Shown here in pieces: positions 43,944 to 53,793 of a stretch of DNA of 64,000 bases. The stretch's first letter is position 1, and each line of letters begins with the position of its first letter. Source of the DNA: Paenibacillus mesophilus (lineage in GTDB: Bacteria; Bacillota; Bacilli; Paenibacillales; NBRC-103111). The stretch is taken from contig NZ_VCRA01000011.1 in the NCBI RefSeq assembly GCF_005938385.1, positions 186,001 to 250,000 of the forward strand. The letters run 5' to 3'. Under the pieces are notes generated by a model. That model was not told the origin of the DNA and did not search any database. It saw only the letters and a program-made list of their open reading frames with translations. A program made the position numbers and the translations under genes.

Positions 43944-45800
43944 ATGATTGATTTCGTTCGTCGTGCGGTGGGCTACGCCAGGCTGCAAACCCGTCGCTTC
44001 GGTATTCCCCGGAGCTGGTTGATTACCTTTACGCTGCTGATCGTCCTGCCCTCCATCGTATTGGTGTACGCCTACTCCCAGCGTACAGCTTCGATTCTGG
44101 AAGAAGAAGTGTCCAATTCAATGCTGCAGACCGTGAAGCAGGCGAGCAACAATTTGTCCTACCGGCTCGGGCACATCCGTGACATCGGCAATGCCGCTTC
44201 GATAAATCCGATGCTGCATCAGTTTTTAAAGGAGGATGGCGTTCCGAGCATCGAGTGGCAGCTTGATATATTAAAGGATTTGCGATATTTCGTGGAGACG
44301 GTCCAGACGAATACGGATGTCTTCAGATTGCGATTGTTTGTCAAGAACACAACAATGCTCGCGGAGGAGCGGTTTAACTTTTTCTCGCTGGATACTTTGA
44401 AGAACTGGCCGTATTACGACGACGTGCTGAACGCGAACGGGGCGATCGTCTGGACCGGTATTTACAAGCAGGATTATATCGGCAGCGGCGAAGTCTATAT
44501 TATGTCAAGCGCAAGAATGCTGCATGATACCGAGCAATTCGGCAAAGTGGCGGCGGTGCTGGTGATCGACGTCTCGGAAAAGCTGGTAACGGATATTTTA
44601 TCCGATATCGATCTGACTAAACCCGGCAACGTCTTCATTGTGGACCGTGACGGGACGGTTGTGGCGCATGCCGACAAATCGCGAATCGGGTCTCTGCTGG
44701 AAGAAAAAGTCCGCTCGGCCATACAACCGGGCGAGGAAGGCAAAGTGAAAATACATCTGAACAACAAATACGAATATGCGATGTACTCAGCCATTCAGCC
44801 GGCCGGCTGGAAAGTGGTCGTGCAAGTGCCTGCTGCCGATATTTCCGAGAAGATCAAGCTGAAGAAAACGGCCGGGATTGCCACGCTAGCAGGCGTGTTC
44901 ACGCTGTTCCTGGCACTCGTTTTCGCTCTGCTGGCCTTGATCGTTCGCAGCATGAATCGCCGCTTACAGCAAGTGATTCGCGTCATCCGCACGGAAGGGA
45001 TCGAACGGCTCGACGAACCGCAGTCGATGCCGGAGGGGAACTTCATGATGCTGGAGCGAAGCGTCGACATGCTGATGCGCCGGATACGTTCTTTGATGGA
45101 GCAAACCTACAAAGCCCAAGTGTTGGAGAGGGAGGCGCAGCTTCGCGCGCTGCAAGCGCAAATTAATCCTCATTTTTTGTACAACACGCTTGACACGATC
45201 AACTGGATTGCCATCGGTCACGGCAAACATGATATTAGCGAGATGATCGACGCTCTGGCGAAATATTTCCGCTTAAGTCTGAATAAAGGCCGGGATGTGA
45301 TGAGCGTGGCGGATGAGCTGAACTTGGCTCAAGTGTATCTCGATATTCAGAAAAGCCGCTTTCTGAATTCGTTCGAATACCGGATTGAGCCGGAGCCGGA
45401 TGTGCTCGAGTACACAGTTCCCAAGCTGACTATCCAGCCCATTGTGGAAAACGCCCTTCTACATGGCATTCACAAGATGAAGAACAAGTTCGGTACGATC
45501 CTGATACGAGCCTATCTTTCAGGGAATGAGCTAATTCTCGAAGTGTCCGACAACGGTATCGGGATGGAGGAGGAGCACGCACAGCGGCTGCTTGTCGAGC
45601 CTCAAACGATGGCGCGTGCGGAAGGCTCGGGAAGCTCTTATGGCTTGTACAACGTGAACGAACGGATCAAACTGTACGCCGGGGAAGCTTCGGGTTTGCG
45701 CATTACGTCTCGTTTGGGCGAAGGCACATCTGTGGCGGTGCACATCCGGCTCGATCTGATCGCAAAGCCATCGTTCCCGCCGTTCGGTTCAAATGAATAG
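43944..45800 (+). CDS. YesM-like sensor histidine kinase
   Basis: This 618-residue membrane kinase has TM1 at about 20-42 (WLITFTLLIVLPSIVLVYAY), an extracellular Cache-type sensor (about 45-305), TM2 at about 312-335 and a HAMP linker. The His_kinase box QINPHFLYNTLDTINWIA carries the phospho-acceptor histidine, and the ATPase domain has VENALLHGIHK and VSDNGIGM. The start at 43944 is chosen because upstream in-frame sequence overlaps the response regulator and reads as nonsense. It is expected to sense extracellular sugar, perhaps via the lipoprotein at 47942, and phosphorylate the preceding regulator. Confidence 0.94.
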   Translation: MIDFVRRAVGYARLQTRRFGIPRSWLITFTLLIVLPSIVLVYAYSQRTASILEEEVSNSMLQTVKQASNNLSYRLGHIRDIGNAASINPMLHQFLKEDGVPSIEWQLDILKDLRYFVETVQTNTDVFRLRLFVKNTTMLAEERFNFFSLDTLKNWPYYDDVLNANGAIVWTGIYKQDYIGSGEVYIMSSARMLHDTEQFGKVAAVLVIDVSEKLVTDILSDIDLTKPGNVFIVDRDGTVVAHADKSRIGSLLEEKVRSAIQPGEEGKVKIHLNNKYEYAMYSAIQPAGWKVVVQVPAADISEKIKLKKTAGIATLAGVFTLFLALVFALLALIVRSMNRRLQQVIRVIRTEGIERLDEPQSMPEGNFMMLERSVDMLMRRIRSLMEQTYKAQVLEREAQLRALQAQINPHFLYNTLDTINWIAIGHGKHDISEMIDALAKYFRLSLNKGRDVMSVADELNLAQVYLDIQKSRFLNSFEYRIEPEPDVLEYTVPKLTIQPIVENALLHGIHKMKNKFGTILIRAYLSGNELILEVSDNGIGMEEEHAQRLLVEPQTMARAEGSGSSYGLYNVNERIKLYAGEASGLRITSRLGEGTSVAVHIRLDLIAKPSFPPFGSNE

Positions 45801-45812
45801 CAGTTGGCGATT

Positions 45813-45836
45813 GAGAACCGGAAGGTTCTCTTTTTT
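45813..45836 (+). terminator. Rho-independent terminator after the two-component genes
   Basis: GAGAACC (45813-45819), a GGAA loop and GGTTCTC (45824-45830) are followed by six T. It separates the regulator-kinase transcript from the transporter operon. Confidence 0.85.
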
Positions 45837-45977
45837 CGCTTCCGGCACTTCTCGGAGAAAGGTTTATAGAAATCGACCAGAGATTGAAGCTTTGTCTCCT
45901 ACAGCAAACCCGTGTTCGCCCATTATACTAAATGTACACACAACAGCATGTGTCGAACTGAAAATGGGGGTCACGCA

Positions 45978-46943
45978 ATGAGCAGTCTGTCCACGGAGCT
46001 AATAGATTCGCGTTCTCGGGCTCGAAGAAAAGAAATGCGAACCTACAAATGGAAGTTGTTTCGCAACAATCTGGATATGTATGCTTTACTGATTCCGGGA
46101 CTCGCGTTTCTTATCTTATTCCGCTATACGCCGATGTACGGGATTGTGATCGCATTTCAGGATTTTAACATTTTCGACGGGATTGCCGGAAGCAGCTGGG
46201 TAGGGCTCGACAATTTTCGCAAGCTGATGCATTCCGACGAATTTATGCAAGTGTTCAGAAACACGCTTATCATCAGTTTTTACAAGATCGTCCTGCTGTT
46301 TCCGGTTCCGATCATCCTCTCGCTGATGTTGAATGAAGTCGGCAGAATGTGGTTCAAGCGAACGATGCAAACGATTGTATACTTGCCGCACTTCTTGTCT
46401 TGGGTCATTATATCCGGCTTGTTCATCAACATTTTGTCGCCTTCGGGCGGAATCGTGAATGAGGCGATCAAATGGATGGGCGGTCAACCGATCTCTTTCC
46501 TGATCGACAACGACTTTTTCCGCGGAACGCTCGTATTCGCTTCAGGGTGGAAGGAAGCCGGCTGGAACGCCATCATTTTTCTTGCCGCGATTGCCAGCAT
46601 TGACCAGGATCAGTATGAAGCGGCTTCCATCGACGGAGCCAGCCGAATTCAGAAGATGATCTATATTACGCTGCCGGGCATTGCCCCGACGATTGTGCTG
46701 ATGCTGATTCTTCGTATCGGACATTTGCTTGAAGCGGATACCGAGCAAATTTTGACGATGTACAACCCGGTCGTGTACGAGACGGGCGACGTCATCGGTA
46801 CGTATGTGTACCGGATCGGATTAGGCAAAATGGATTACAGCTTCTCCACCGCCGTCGGCCTCTTCAACTCAGTTGTTGCGTTCCTGCTCATTATGCTGGG
46901 CAATTTCATGAGCAAAAAATTTGTAAGACGAAGCATCTGGTAG
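45978..46943 (+). CDS. ABC transporter permease, CUT1 sugar type (LplB-like)
   Basis: This 321-residue inner-membrane protein has about six predicted TM segments (LLIPGLAFLILFRYTPMYGI near 40-60, then further segments to 310). The EAA loop that contacts the ATPase is recognisable as QYEAASIDGASRIQKMIYIT, followed by LPGIAPTIVLMLILRIG. The start at 45978 has GGGGGT upstream; the earlier in-frame ATG at 45912 has none. It forms an operon with the second permease 12 bases downstream. No ATPase gene is present, as is usual in Firmicutes where a shared MsmX-type ATPase serves many importers. Confidence 0.94.
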   Translation: MSSLSTELIDSRSRARRKEMRTYKWKLFRNNLDMYALLIPGLAFLILFRYTPMYGIVIAFQDFNIFDGIAGSSWVGLDNFRKLMHSDEFMQVFRNTLIISFYKIVLLFPVPIILSLMLNEVGRMWFKRTMQTIVYLPHFLSWVIISGLFINILSPSGGIVNEAIKWMGGQPISFLIDNDFFRGTLVFASGWKEAGWNAIIFLAAIASIDQDQYEAASIDGASRIQKMIYITLPGIAPTIVLMLILRIGHLLEADTEQILTMYNPVVYETGDVIGTYVYRIGLGKMDYSFSTAVGLFNSVVAFLLIMLGNFMSKKFVRRSIW

Positions 46944-46955
46944 GAGGTCCATACG

Positions 46956-47834
46956 ATGAAGAGACGTACGATTCGAGATATCGGCCTGGATGCGGTCGTA
47001 TACGGCACACTCGTGCTGATGGCATTCGCTACGCTGCTCCCGTTCCTCAATGTGCTGTCCAAGTCGGTCAGCGAGGAGTGGGCGGTAGTCTCGGGCAAGG
47101 TAGGGGTGTTCCCTGTCGGCTTTCAATTTGAGACGATGAAGTTCGTCATTACGTCGTACGAGTTCCTTCGCTCCTTTTCGGTATCCATATACATTACCGT
47201 AGTCGGAACTTTGCTTTCCCTGCTTCTTACGGCGATCTCGGCGTATCCGCTGTCCAAGCGGCACTTGCCCGGCATCAAATTCATTATGCTGCTGTTTGTG
47301 TTCACGATGCTGTTCGGAGGGGGCATCATCCCCAACTACTTGCTGATCCGCAGTCTCGGACTCATCGATAGCTTGTGGGCGCTCATTTTGCCGTCTCTTA
47401 TAAGCGTTTTCAATCTGCTCGTAATCAAAAGCTACTTTGAGGGGCTTCCGGAAAGTCTCGAGGAGTCCGCCCGAATCGATGGGGCCCGGACCCTCACCAT
47501 ATTGTTCCGCATCCTGCTGCCGCTTTGCGGCCCGGTGCTGGCCACAATCGCATTATTTTATGCCGTCGGGTACTGGAACGAATTTTTCAACGCCATGATT
47601 TACATCAACAGCCCGTCGCTCAAGCCGCTGCAGCTTTATTTGCGGGATATCGTTTTGAACGCGGCGTCCGCTACGGCGGGGATTGATCGCACGGCGGATG
47701 AATTGATGAATCTGTCTCCGGACAATGTCCGGTCCGCCACAGTCATTGCATCTACGATCCCGATCTTGATTGTGTATCCGCTTTTGCAAAAATATTTTAT
47801 CAAAGGTGTGCTGATCGGGTCCGTGAAGGGCTAG
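46956..47834 (+). CDS. ABC transporter permease, CUT1 sugar type (YtcP-like)
   Basis: This 292-residue second permease has TM segments from DAVVYGTLVLMAFATLLPFL at the N-terminus onward, and the EAA loop GLPESLEESARIDGARTLTI followed by LFRILLPLCGPVLATI. It ends YFIKGVLIGSVKG, the characteristic C-terminus of this subgroup. It would pair with the upstream permease as a heterodimeric channel. It starts 12 bases after it with AGGAGG, and the binding lipoprotein follows after 107 bases. Confidence 0.94.
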   Translation: MKRRTIRDIGLDAVVYGTLVLMAFATLLPFLNVLSKSVSEEWAVVSGKVGVFPVGFQFETMKFVITSYEFLRSFSVSIYITVVGTLLSLLLTAISAYPLSKRHLPGIKFIMLLFVFTMLFGGGIIPNYLLIRSLGLIDSLWALILPSLISVFNLLVIKSYFEGLPESLEESARIDGARTLTILFRILLPLCGPVLATIALFYAVGYWNEFFNAMIYINSPSLKPLQLYLRDIVLNAASATAGIDRTADELMNLSPDNVRSATVIASTIPILIVYPLLQKYFIKGVLIGSVKG

Positions 47835-47941
47835 CGTTAGCGTACCGCCAGGGAGGGCATTAATTCCTTATTGCGGAAAGTCGATGAGGATTAATGAAAT
47901 AAGGAAGGAACAGTTTCAAGATAATTGGGGAGGGGTTCAAT

Positions 47942-49477
47942 TTGAAGAAGCTTTTCAGACAGACCGTGGGAATTTCGGTAACGGGAGCGCTGGCCATTTC
48001 GCTGGTGGCGTGCGGAGGAAATTCGGATCAAGAGCCGAAAAGCAGCGGCGCGCCCGGTTCGGAGGCATCCGCTCCAAAGCCAGAGCTGCGGACTTTGCAG
48101 GGATGGATGAAGGACGACTATAACAGGTATCCGGTAGCCAAGCTGCTGGAGGAGCGCACCGGTTACAAGGTGCAGTACGACATGCTTCCGCAGGATAACC
48201 CGCAAGAGAAACTGAATCTTCTGATCGCCTCCTCCGAGTCGTACGATGCGATCACTACGTCGGGAGTGAGTACGTACAAAGCGATGTACTCCGATTATGC
48301 CAAGCGGGGAGCGCTGGTGGATTTGGGGCCGCTGATCGATAAGTACGGCCCGAATATTAAAGCGGCAATTTCGCAAGAGTCGCTGGATGCGGTCAAGATT
48401 GACGGCAAAATATATGCCATTCCGAGCAAAACGCTTAGCAATGTAGCGAGCTCGTTTATGATTCGCCAGGACTGGCTTGACAAGCTGGGGCTCAAGATGC
48501 CCACGACGACCGAAGAGTTCGTTAACGTATTGAAGGCATTCAAGGAGCAGGACCCCGGCGGCAACAAGGATAAGAACATTCCGTTCTCCATTTGGGGAAA
48601 CAGCCCTATTGAAGTCAATCTTGCAGGTGCATTCGGATTGTCAAGCACCTGGAACGATGTGGGCGGCAAACTCCTCCCGCGCGCATTGGATCCGAGCTAC
48701 AAGGATTTTCTCGTCTATATGAATGATCTATTCAAGCAAGGTTTGCTGGACAAGGAGTTCGTCGTGAACAAGTATGCGACTGTAAGCGAGAAATTCACAA
48801 GCGGCAAAGTAGGCGTCATGCCGGTCGACTGGGGCAGCGTGCCTGCGCTGGCGGATGCACTGGCGAAAAATGTGCCGGGAGCCAAAATGGCGTATATACC
48901 GGCAATGAAAGGACCGCAAGGCAAGATGGGGTTGCCGGTGCCAACCGGATTCGACCGCCTTACCTTTATCCCGAAAGCGGCGAAGCATCCGGAGGATGCG
49001 ATTAAGTGGATCAACGCCAAGCTGGAGCCGGATACGTTCCGCTTGATGACGATCGGCGAGGAAAACAAGCACTTTACGTACAAGAACGGCGCCTATACGC
49101 CCATATTGCCGATTTTTACCGATGAGCGTAACGTCGCGAATAACTTCATGTCTGGTTCGGACGAGAAAAACTATCCGTCCTACTGGCAAGCCCGCGTCCG
49201 CAAGGATCAACGCTTGTTCGATGCCTATGCCTTCTTGAATATCCAGGAGCCCGCCAATACGCGCATACCGGACCCGATCGGCATGAGCCCTTATTTGGCG
49301 GTTTACGCCAAAAATAACGAATCACTAAATGCAATGCTGAACGACCAAACGGTCAAGTTCATCGCAGGCGCCGAGCCGATCTCGAACCTGGATGCGTTCA
49401 TCGCGAAATATAAAGCTGCGGGGGGAGATGCCAGCTATAAGGAAGTCAACGACTGGTACGCCACGTTGAAGAAGTAA
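47942..49477 (+). CDS. ABC transporter solute-binding lipoprotein (LipO-type, sugar)
   Basis: This 511-residue lipoprotein starts at TTG 47942 after GGGGAGGGG. Signal peptide MKKLFRQTVGISVTGALAIS ends in lipobox LVAC near residue 24. The mature part is the long form typical of binding proteins that partner LplB/YtcP permeases (LQGWMKDDYNRYPVAKLLEE, YAIPSKTLSNVASSFMIRQD, GVMPVDWGSVPALAD). It differs from the shorter paralogues at 7944, 30247 and 55279. It is the dedicated binding protein of the operon 45978-49477. Confidence 0.94.
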   Translation: MKKLFRQTVGISVTGALAISLVACGGNSDQEPKSSGAPGSEASAPKPELRTLQGWMKDDYNRYPVAKLLEERTGYKVQYDMLPQDNPQEKLNLLIASSESYDAITTSGVSTYKAMYSDYAKRGALVDLGPLIDKYGPNIKAAISQESLDAVKIDGKIYAIPSKTLSNVASSFMIRQDWLDKLGLKMPTTTEEFVNVLKAFKEQDPGGNKDKNIPFSIWGNSPIEVNLAGAFGLSSTWNDVGGKLLPRALDPSYKDFLVYMNDLFKQGLLDKEFVVNKYATVSEKFTSGKVGVMPVDWGSVPALADALAKNVPGAKMAYIPAMKGPQGKMGLPVPTGFDRLTFIPKAAKHPEDAIKWINAKLEPDTFRLMTIGEENKHFTYKNGAYTPILPIFTDERNVANNFMSGSDEKNYPSYWQARVRKDQRLFDAYAFLNIQEPANTRIPDPIGMSPYLAVYAKNNESLNAMLNDQTVKFIAGAEPISNLDAFIAKYKAAGGDASYKEVNDWYATLKK

Positions 49478-49772
49478 TCGCTTCGGCACAAGCATGCGAG
49501 GAGGGGCGGCGTGCGGTGGGAATTATGAGGCAGCATATACGCCCCCTCGGGTTTGCGCGGTTCGATATAGAAACTATCATGTCGTGAGCAAAGATATTTC
49601 GGCGGTAGCTATGAAACATTCTTGTCAGATGAAAGAATCCGGTGGAACCGAGTCAAGTCAGGCGTCAGCGCATTGCTTCGGGAGGTTTGACGATCAAAGT
49701 AGCCAAGTCATCGACTAAAAGGCCCGTATTTCTGCCAGCACACATTCGAAAAGGAAAGAAGGAGGACCTGCA
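49478..49772. other. Intergenic region with one hairpin
   Basis: CGAG.GGGGCG (49497-49508) pairs with CGCCCCCTCG (49540-49549), but no T tract follows. No gene is seen; the stem may protect or attenuate the transcript between the lipoprotein and the oxidoreductase gene. Confidence 0.4.
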
Positions 49773-50849
49773 ATGAAATCGGTTCAAGTTGCCGTAATCG
49801 GCTGCGGAACGATTGCCAGAAGTCAACATATCAAGGCGTATATGGCCAATCCGCATGCAGAGATCAAATATTTTTGCGACACCCAAAAGGAACGCGCCGA
49901 GAAGGCGGTTCGCGATTTCGGCTGCGGCATCGCTGTCGCGGACTACCGGACCATATTGGATGATCCGGACGTCGAGGCAGTCTCAGTCTGTACTCCAAAT
50001 AACGTACACGCCCTGATTACGATCGACTGCTTGCGTGCGGGTAAGCATGTGCTTTGTGAAAAGCCAGCTGCACGCACGTATGCCGAAGCGCTGGAGATGC
50101 AGCGCGCCCAGCAAGAGACCGGGAAGTTGCTCCATATCGGGGTCGTCAACCGGTTTCATACCGGTGTGAACCGGATCAAAACGATGATCGAGGGCGGCGA
50201 TCTTGGCGAGCTGTATCACGTATATGCGAGCTTTCGGACGCATCGTTCCATTCCAGGACTTGGCGGGGCGTTTACGACGAAGGCGATTGCCGGCGGTGGT
50301 ACGATGATCGACAGAGGAGTCCACTATCTGGACCTTGTCCTGTATTGCACGGGCGATCCGCGTCCACTGACCGTTTCCGGTCAAACGTTCAGCAGGCTGG
50401 GCAAAGACATCGCCGACTATGCCTATGTCCATATGTGGGCCGGACCGTCTATAAGGGACGGGACGTATGATGTCGAAGACTCCGTAACGGCATTGATCAG
50501 GACCGATGGACCGACCATTACGCTCCATGGCGCATGGGCGCAAAACATCGGCGTCGAAGAATCATACATCGATTTTATCGGTGACAAAGCAGGGGTTCGC
50601 CTGCAGTACGGCAAAGACTTTGTTGTGTACAGCGCGAAAGACGGCGCACTGCTGGAAACGATGCCGATATATCGCTCAGAAGATATGTTTCAGAACGAAA
50701 TCGACAATTTCCTTACCTGTGTGCGAACAGGCGAACGGTCAACGAACAATATCGATTCCGTTATTGTGACGTCACAAATCATACAGGCTATATATGATTC
50801 CTCGGATGCACGACGGGAAATCGTCTTGCAGGAAGACAGCACGATATAG
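49773..50849 (+). CDS. Gfo/Idh/MocA family oxidoreductase
   Basis: This 358-residue protein has the NAD-binding motif VAVIGCGTIARSQHIKAY at its start, VSVCTPNNVHALITIDCL, the signature HVLCEKPAARTYAEALEM, and GGGTMIDRGVHYLDLVLYC for the catalytic Asp/His. It is a typical sugar dehydrogenase of the family; the substrate is unknown. The ATG at 49773 follows AAGGAGG. It probably processes the sugar imported by the upstream transporter, and may be cotranscribed despite the 295-base gap. Confidence 0.92.
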   Translation: MKSVQVAVIGCGTIARSQHIKAYMANPHAEIKYFCDTQKERAEKAVRDFGCGIAVADYRTILDDPDVEAVSVCTPNNVHALITIDCLRAGKHVLCEKPAARTYAEALEMQRAQQETGKLLHIGVVNRFHTGVNRIKTMIEGGDLGELYHVYASFRTHRSIPGLGGAFTTKAIAGGGTMIDRGVHYLDLVLYCTGDPRPLTVSGQTFSRLGKDIADYAYVHMWAGPSIRDGTYDVEDSVTALIRTDGPTITLHGAWAQNIGVEESYIDFIGDKAGVRLQYGKDFVVYSAKDGALLETMPIYRSEDMFQNEIDNFLTCVRTGERSTNNIDSVIVTSQIIQAIYDSSDARREIVLQEDSTI

Positions 50850-50930
50850 ATATACAGTCGTCCTGATTCCGTACAAACGGATGAAGCCGATCCGCGATGG
50901 TAAAGCGTAAAGACTTAGTCAATAACGGCC

Positions 50931-51162
50931 TTACGTAGAGGACCGGGGCTTGCCGCAGGAATCACGAACAATAAGCTCCCCGTAGATTCAAATTTCGAGG
51001 GGGAGCTCCTCCGTATTCGATTTTACGTATGATAAAGTCGACCAGTGGCGGGATCGGTCCTGGATCGAACAGTTGAAGTGAATTGTTGGCAATGTCTTAA
51101 GCCGTCGGCAACTCATCTCTAATATTATCATTGAACGTATCCGAACAACCCATCGCCAAAAC
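50931..51162 (-). pseudogene. Remnant of a LacI-type regulator C-terminus
   Basis: On the minus strand the sequence reads AMGCSDTFNDNIRDELPTA, a stop, DIANNSLQLFDPGPIPPLVD, then after a frame change LPLEI, a stop, and IYGELIVRDSCGKP. The last part is the usual C-terminal signature of LacI/GalR proteins (ELIVRDSCG). At least two stops and a shift make it non-functional, and no DNA-binding domain remains. The rest of 50850-51397 is AT-rich and without features. Confidence 0.45.
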
Positions 51163-51397
51163 ATGACCGGTAAACTTATGGGTTATAGTGAATGCTTATT
51201 TCCGCTATGAGCAGGGGGCTAGGAATATTTATTGAATAATTATACGGCGTGTGAATGTTGTCTCGAATAATGGATCTATTACCTTCATTTTATTTTGAAA
51301 CATACCGCCTAAATATCAATGTTATTTAAGTTGATTGAACAAATTATGAAACAACACTAGCGGAGCAGCGCGATTTATAGTCACTGTTTTATAATTA

Positions 51398-51856
51398 TTG
51401 GTGAAACATCACACCAAGGACAACGGAAAGCAGTTGTACGGCATGTTTGCCGAGATCTATGACCCGTACAAGGTTGAGCACCATGAATTTGGCGGGGTAA
51501 AACCAATGGATCCGTATGTTCGTCGTGAGGTTTTGTCACATCTTGGTTACAAGCGTCTCGATTTCCCTTATGTTCATCCATCTTGGAACAATGATGGAGA
51601 AGCTGTGACGGGACTCGACCTTTGTTTCCTTCAGGTGAGCGGTCATTTGAATGAACTGCCAACGGAGCTTATTGTAAACTTTTTGAAAAGATATTTTGCT
51701 GTCCTGTCGAACAAACCTAAAGCTTGGAACGAAATGATTGCAAATTTGCAACTGAAAGATACTGTTGCACTGATGCCGATTAAACGCAGACATGACGCAA
51801 AAAAAGGAAACAGGCGAATCCGGTATGCGGGTTTGCCTGTTTCCACGCTGCGTTAG
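51398..51856 (+). pseudogene. C-terminal fragment resembling a GNAT acetyltransferase
   Basis: The frame from TTG 51398 (152 codons) contains LYGMFAEIYDPYKVEHHEFG, DPYVRREVLSHLGYKRLDFP and PKAWNEMIANLQLKDTV, which read like the second half of a GNAT-type acetyltransferase or related protein. The N-terminal half is absent, there is no ribosome binding site, and the frame runs into a terminator hairpin, so the last 20 residues are not native. A decayed gene is most likely. The family call is tentative. Confidence 0.4.
51799..51844 (-). terminator. Rho-independent terminator on the minus strand
   Basis: GGAAACAGGC and GCCTGTTTCC (51806-51815 with 51835-51844) form a ten-pair stem, and on the minus strand seven T follow. 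It could end the AraC transcript from 53039, leaving a 270-base 3' part. Between 51857 and 52112 no gene is seen. Confidence 0.7.
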
Positions 51857-52112
51857 GAATATTGCAATTCAAGCACTTTTTGATACATATGTAGGGGAGA
51901 GTAAGGCACATGAAGCAGGCGTACAGCTTGGTATCTCCCGCTCCGGTCAGTCTCTTGCGTCCTGGTATCCGATACGGTAATGATCACGCAGCGAACGGAG
52001 TTGGGGCTTTCGCTGCGATGTTGTTCGACCGACCTGCTTGTCATCGTGTCGGATCTTTCCTCTCCTGGTTTATCGCTTTGCGAAAGCGGTAAAGGGTACT
52101 ACAGGAACACCG

Positions 52113-53039
52113 TTAGAAAGCGCACTTTGACCGGGCGCGGAAGGAACTAGGTGTCATGTTTGCATGTTTTTTGAAATGGGCATGGAAATTTTCAGCGAAT
52201 GGATAACCGACATTTGAAGCGATATCTTTAACGGAAAGCTCCGTATTTTTTAGCAAGTCCATCGCTACCTTCATTCGGGTGCACAACAGCTTCTGCCGGA
52301 ACGACATGCCGTATAGATCGTGCAGGATGCGGTTGAGCTGGCGTTGGCTGACATACAGCCGGCTGGCCAGATCGCTCTCCCGCAAAGGGCGGCTGAAATG
52401 CTCCGAAAAAAAGCATTCGATAATGCCGATCCTGCTGTCGGCCGTAGGTTGACTCGATAGTTCGCGGCGAGGCGCGGACCGGATTCGGGGCGAAGAGCGT
52501 ATGACTTCCAGAATTAGCTGGGTGAACAGGCTTTGCAGCTTTGCAAAATAGCCAACGGGCCGGCTTTGGAACTCTTCCTTTGCCGCGACAATCCATGCTT
52601 CGATTTCCCGACTGCTTTCGGCTATGAAGAACGGGACATTCGCCAAGGCGTATAGCAGTTCACTGGTCTCGACAGTCGGATAATCGGGCTTGGGGATAGA
52701 TAAGACGTCGTAGCGGAAAGTAAAGCACGATTTGTGCACTGCTTCCCTCGACTCCGCTCGTTTTTGGGAATGGTACATGCCCGGAGGAATAAGGCAGAAG
52801 CTGCCGCCCTGTATGGCGTAATCGCCATTTTCCGTGCACAGCGCGACGGTTCCTTTATGAACGAACTGTACTTCGTACGAGGCGTGGTTATGGTTTAATA
52901 CAGGTACATCGCTGTTGGTGTTAAAAAATCCGGAATCGAGAAAAACGCGAAGCCGTATCGTGCCCAGTTCCGCCTTGAGTTCGAATTGTTCCGGGAATAC
53001 CAGGCTCCCCTCGTGCTCGTCAGGCATGAGGATGTTCAT
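52113..53039 (-). CDS. AraC family transcriptional regulator
   Basis: This 308-residue protein has an N-terminal cupin-type ligand domain (NHNHASYEVQFVHKGTVALC, YAIQGGSFCLIPPGMYHSQK) and a C-terminal AraC HTH pair from about residue 205 (FSRPLRESDLASRLYVSQRQ; ELSVKDIASNVGYPFAENFH). The start at 53039 is chosen because AGGGGTG lies upstream; the frame extends to 53099 without such a site. It diverges from the glycosidase-like gene at 53794 across a 750-base region containing a duplicated sequence, and likely controls that cluster. Confidence 0.92.
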   Translation of the reverse strand: MNILMPDEHEGSLVFPEQFELKAELGTIRLRVFLDSGFFNTNSDVPVLNHNHASYEVQFVHKGTVALCTENGDYAIQGGSFCLIPPGMYHSQKRAESREAVHKSCFTFRYDVLSIPKPDYPTVETSELLYALANVPFFIAESSREIEAWIVAAKEEFQSRPVGYFAKLQSLFTQLILEVIRSSPRIRSAPRRELSSQPTADSRIGIIECFFSEHFSRPLRESDLASRLYVSQRQLNRILHDLYGMSFRQKLLCTRMKVAMDLLKNTELSVKDIASNVGYPFAENFHAHFKKHANMTPSSFRARSKCAF

Positions 53040-53118
53040 GCAATCACCCCTGACCGTACATCCGTTTTGGATTTGCCCAAAGTTTATCATCTTTCTCATA
53101 GGTCGTAAAGGCGGTAGT

Positions 53119-53706
53119 GCTATGCTTTTCAGTCGTCATTCGAATAAAAGCGTCTGTACGGATCATTGTCCGGGGGAGTGGCAGAGACTCCATTAATTCG
53201 AGTCACAAGGGAGCCGTTATAGGGGGAGAAGACCGCATGATTACCGGTCAGATCGAAGTTGAAAGCGGAGACGAAGCCGTATGACCAATTGCGGCGGCAA
53301 AAGGTGAACGCTAAAGGTATGGCAGCCCAAGGCAAGACATTGAGTTTCCTCACCGTTTTGACGAATATAACGCCACGCTGCGCAGTTTGGCGGCTGAGCA
53401 TCGATTGATCCTTGCCGATGCGGAACGCACTATCCGGAAATTGTGGTACAGTGGAACCGATCTATCCGGTTGATTTTATCGTGCGATCCACTTTAAACAG
53501 CAAGGTCACGACACAATATTTCAATGTTTGAGGGATTGTTTGTAGTTGAACGGACGAGATTTGAGCATAGAAGGCTGAGTGTGAAACCTTTGAATCCGAC
53601 AAAGCGGGGTTCAAAGGTTTTTGGTTTTTACTGCCGGCAAAAACGGTCGGGCTATGCTTTTCGGTCATCATTCGAGTAAAAGCGTCCATGCTGATCATTG
53701 TTCGGT
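53119..53706 (+). repeat. Pair of 55-base direct repeats in the divergent regulatory region
   Basis: Copies at 53119-53173 and 53652-53706 start GCTATGCTTTTC and agree at about 47 of 55 positions, 533 bases apart. The second copy lies 88 bases before the gene at 53794 and the first lies just before a decayed ORF. They look like duplicated promoter or operator sequence. Confidence 0.65.
53237..53473 (+). pseudogene. Remnant resembling an SGNH hydrolase C-terminus
   Basis: Short in-frame pieces separated by stops are visible: MITGQIEVESGDEAV, then DEYNATLRSLAAEHRLILAD, then AERTIRKLWYSGTDLSG before TGA at 53471. The middle piece resembles the late helix and strand of SGNH hydrolases. No intact frame exists. 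It probably represents a gene that decayed behind the first copy of the duplicated promoter. Confidence 0.35.
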
Positions 53707-53793
53707 CAGGATGATCCGTCTTACAATAGCTGCATACACCAAGGGAATTGGGAAGTATGGAACGAGGTACCCAAGTAAGCAAGGGGGTCAAAG

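Noticed and set aside
51910..52092. 60-codon frame between the GNAT remnant and the AraC gene
   Set aside because: No ribosome binding site and no recognisable motif.
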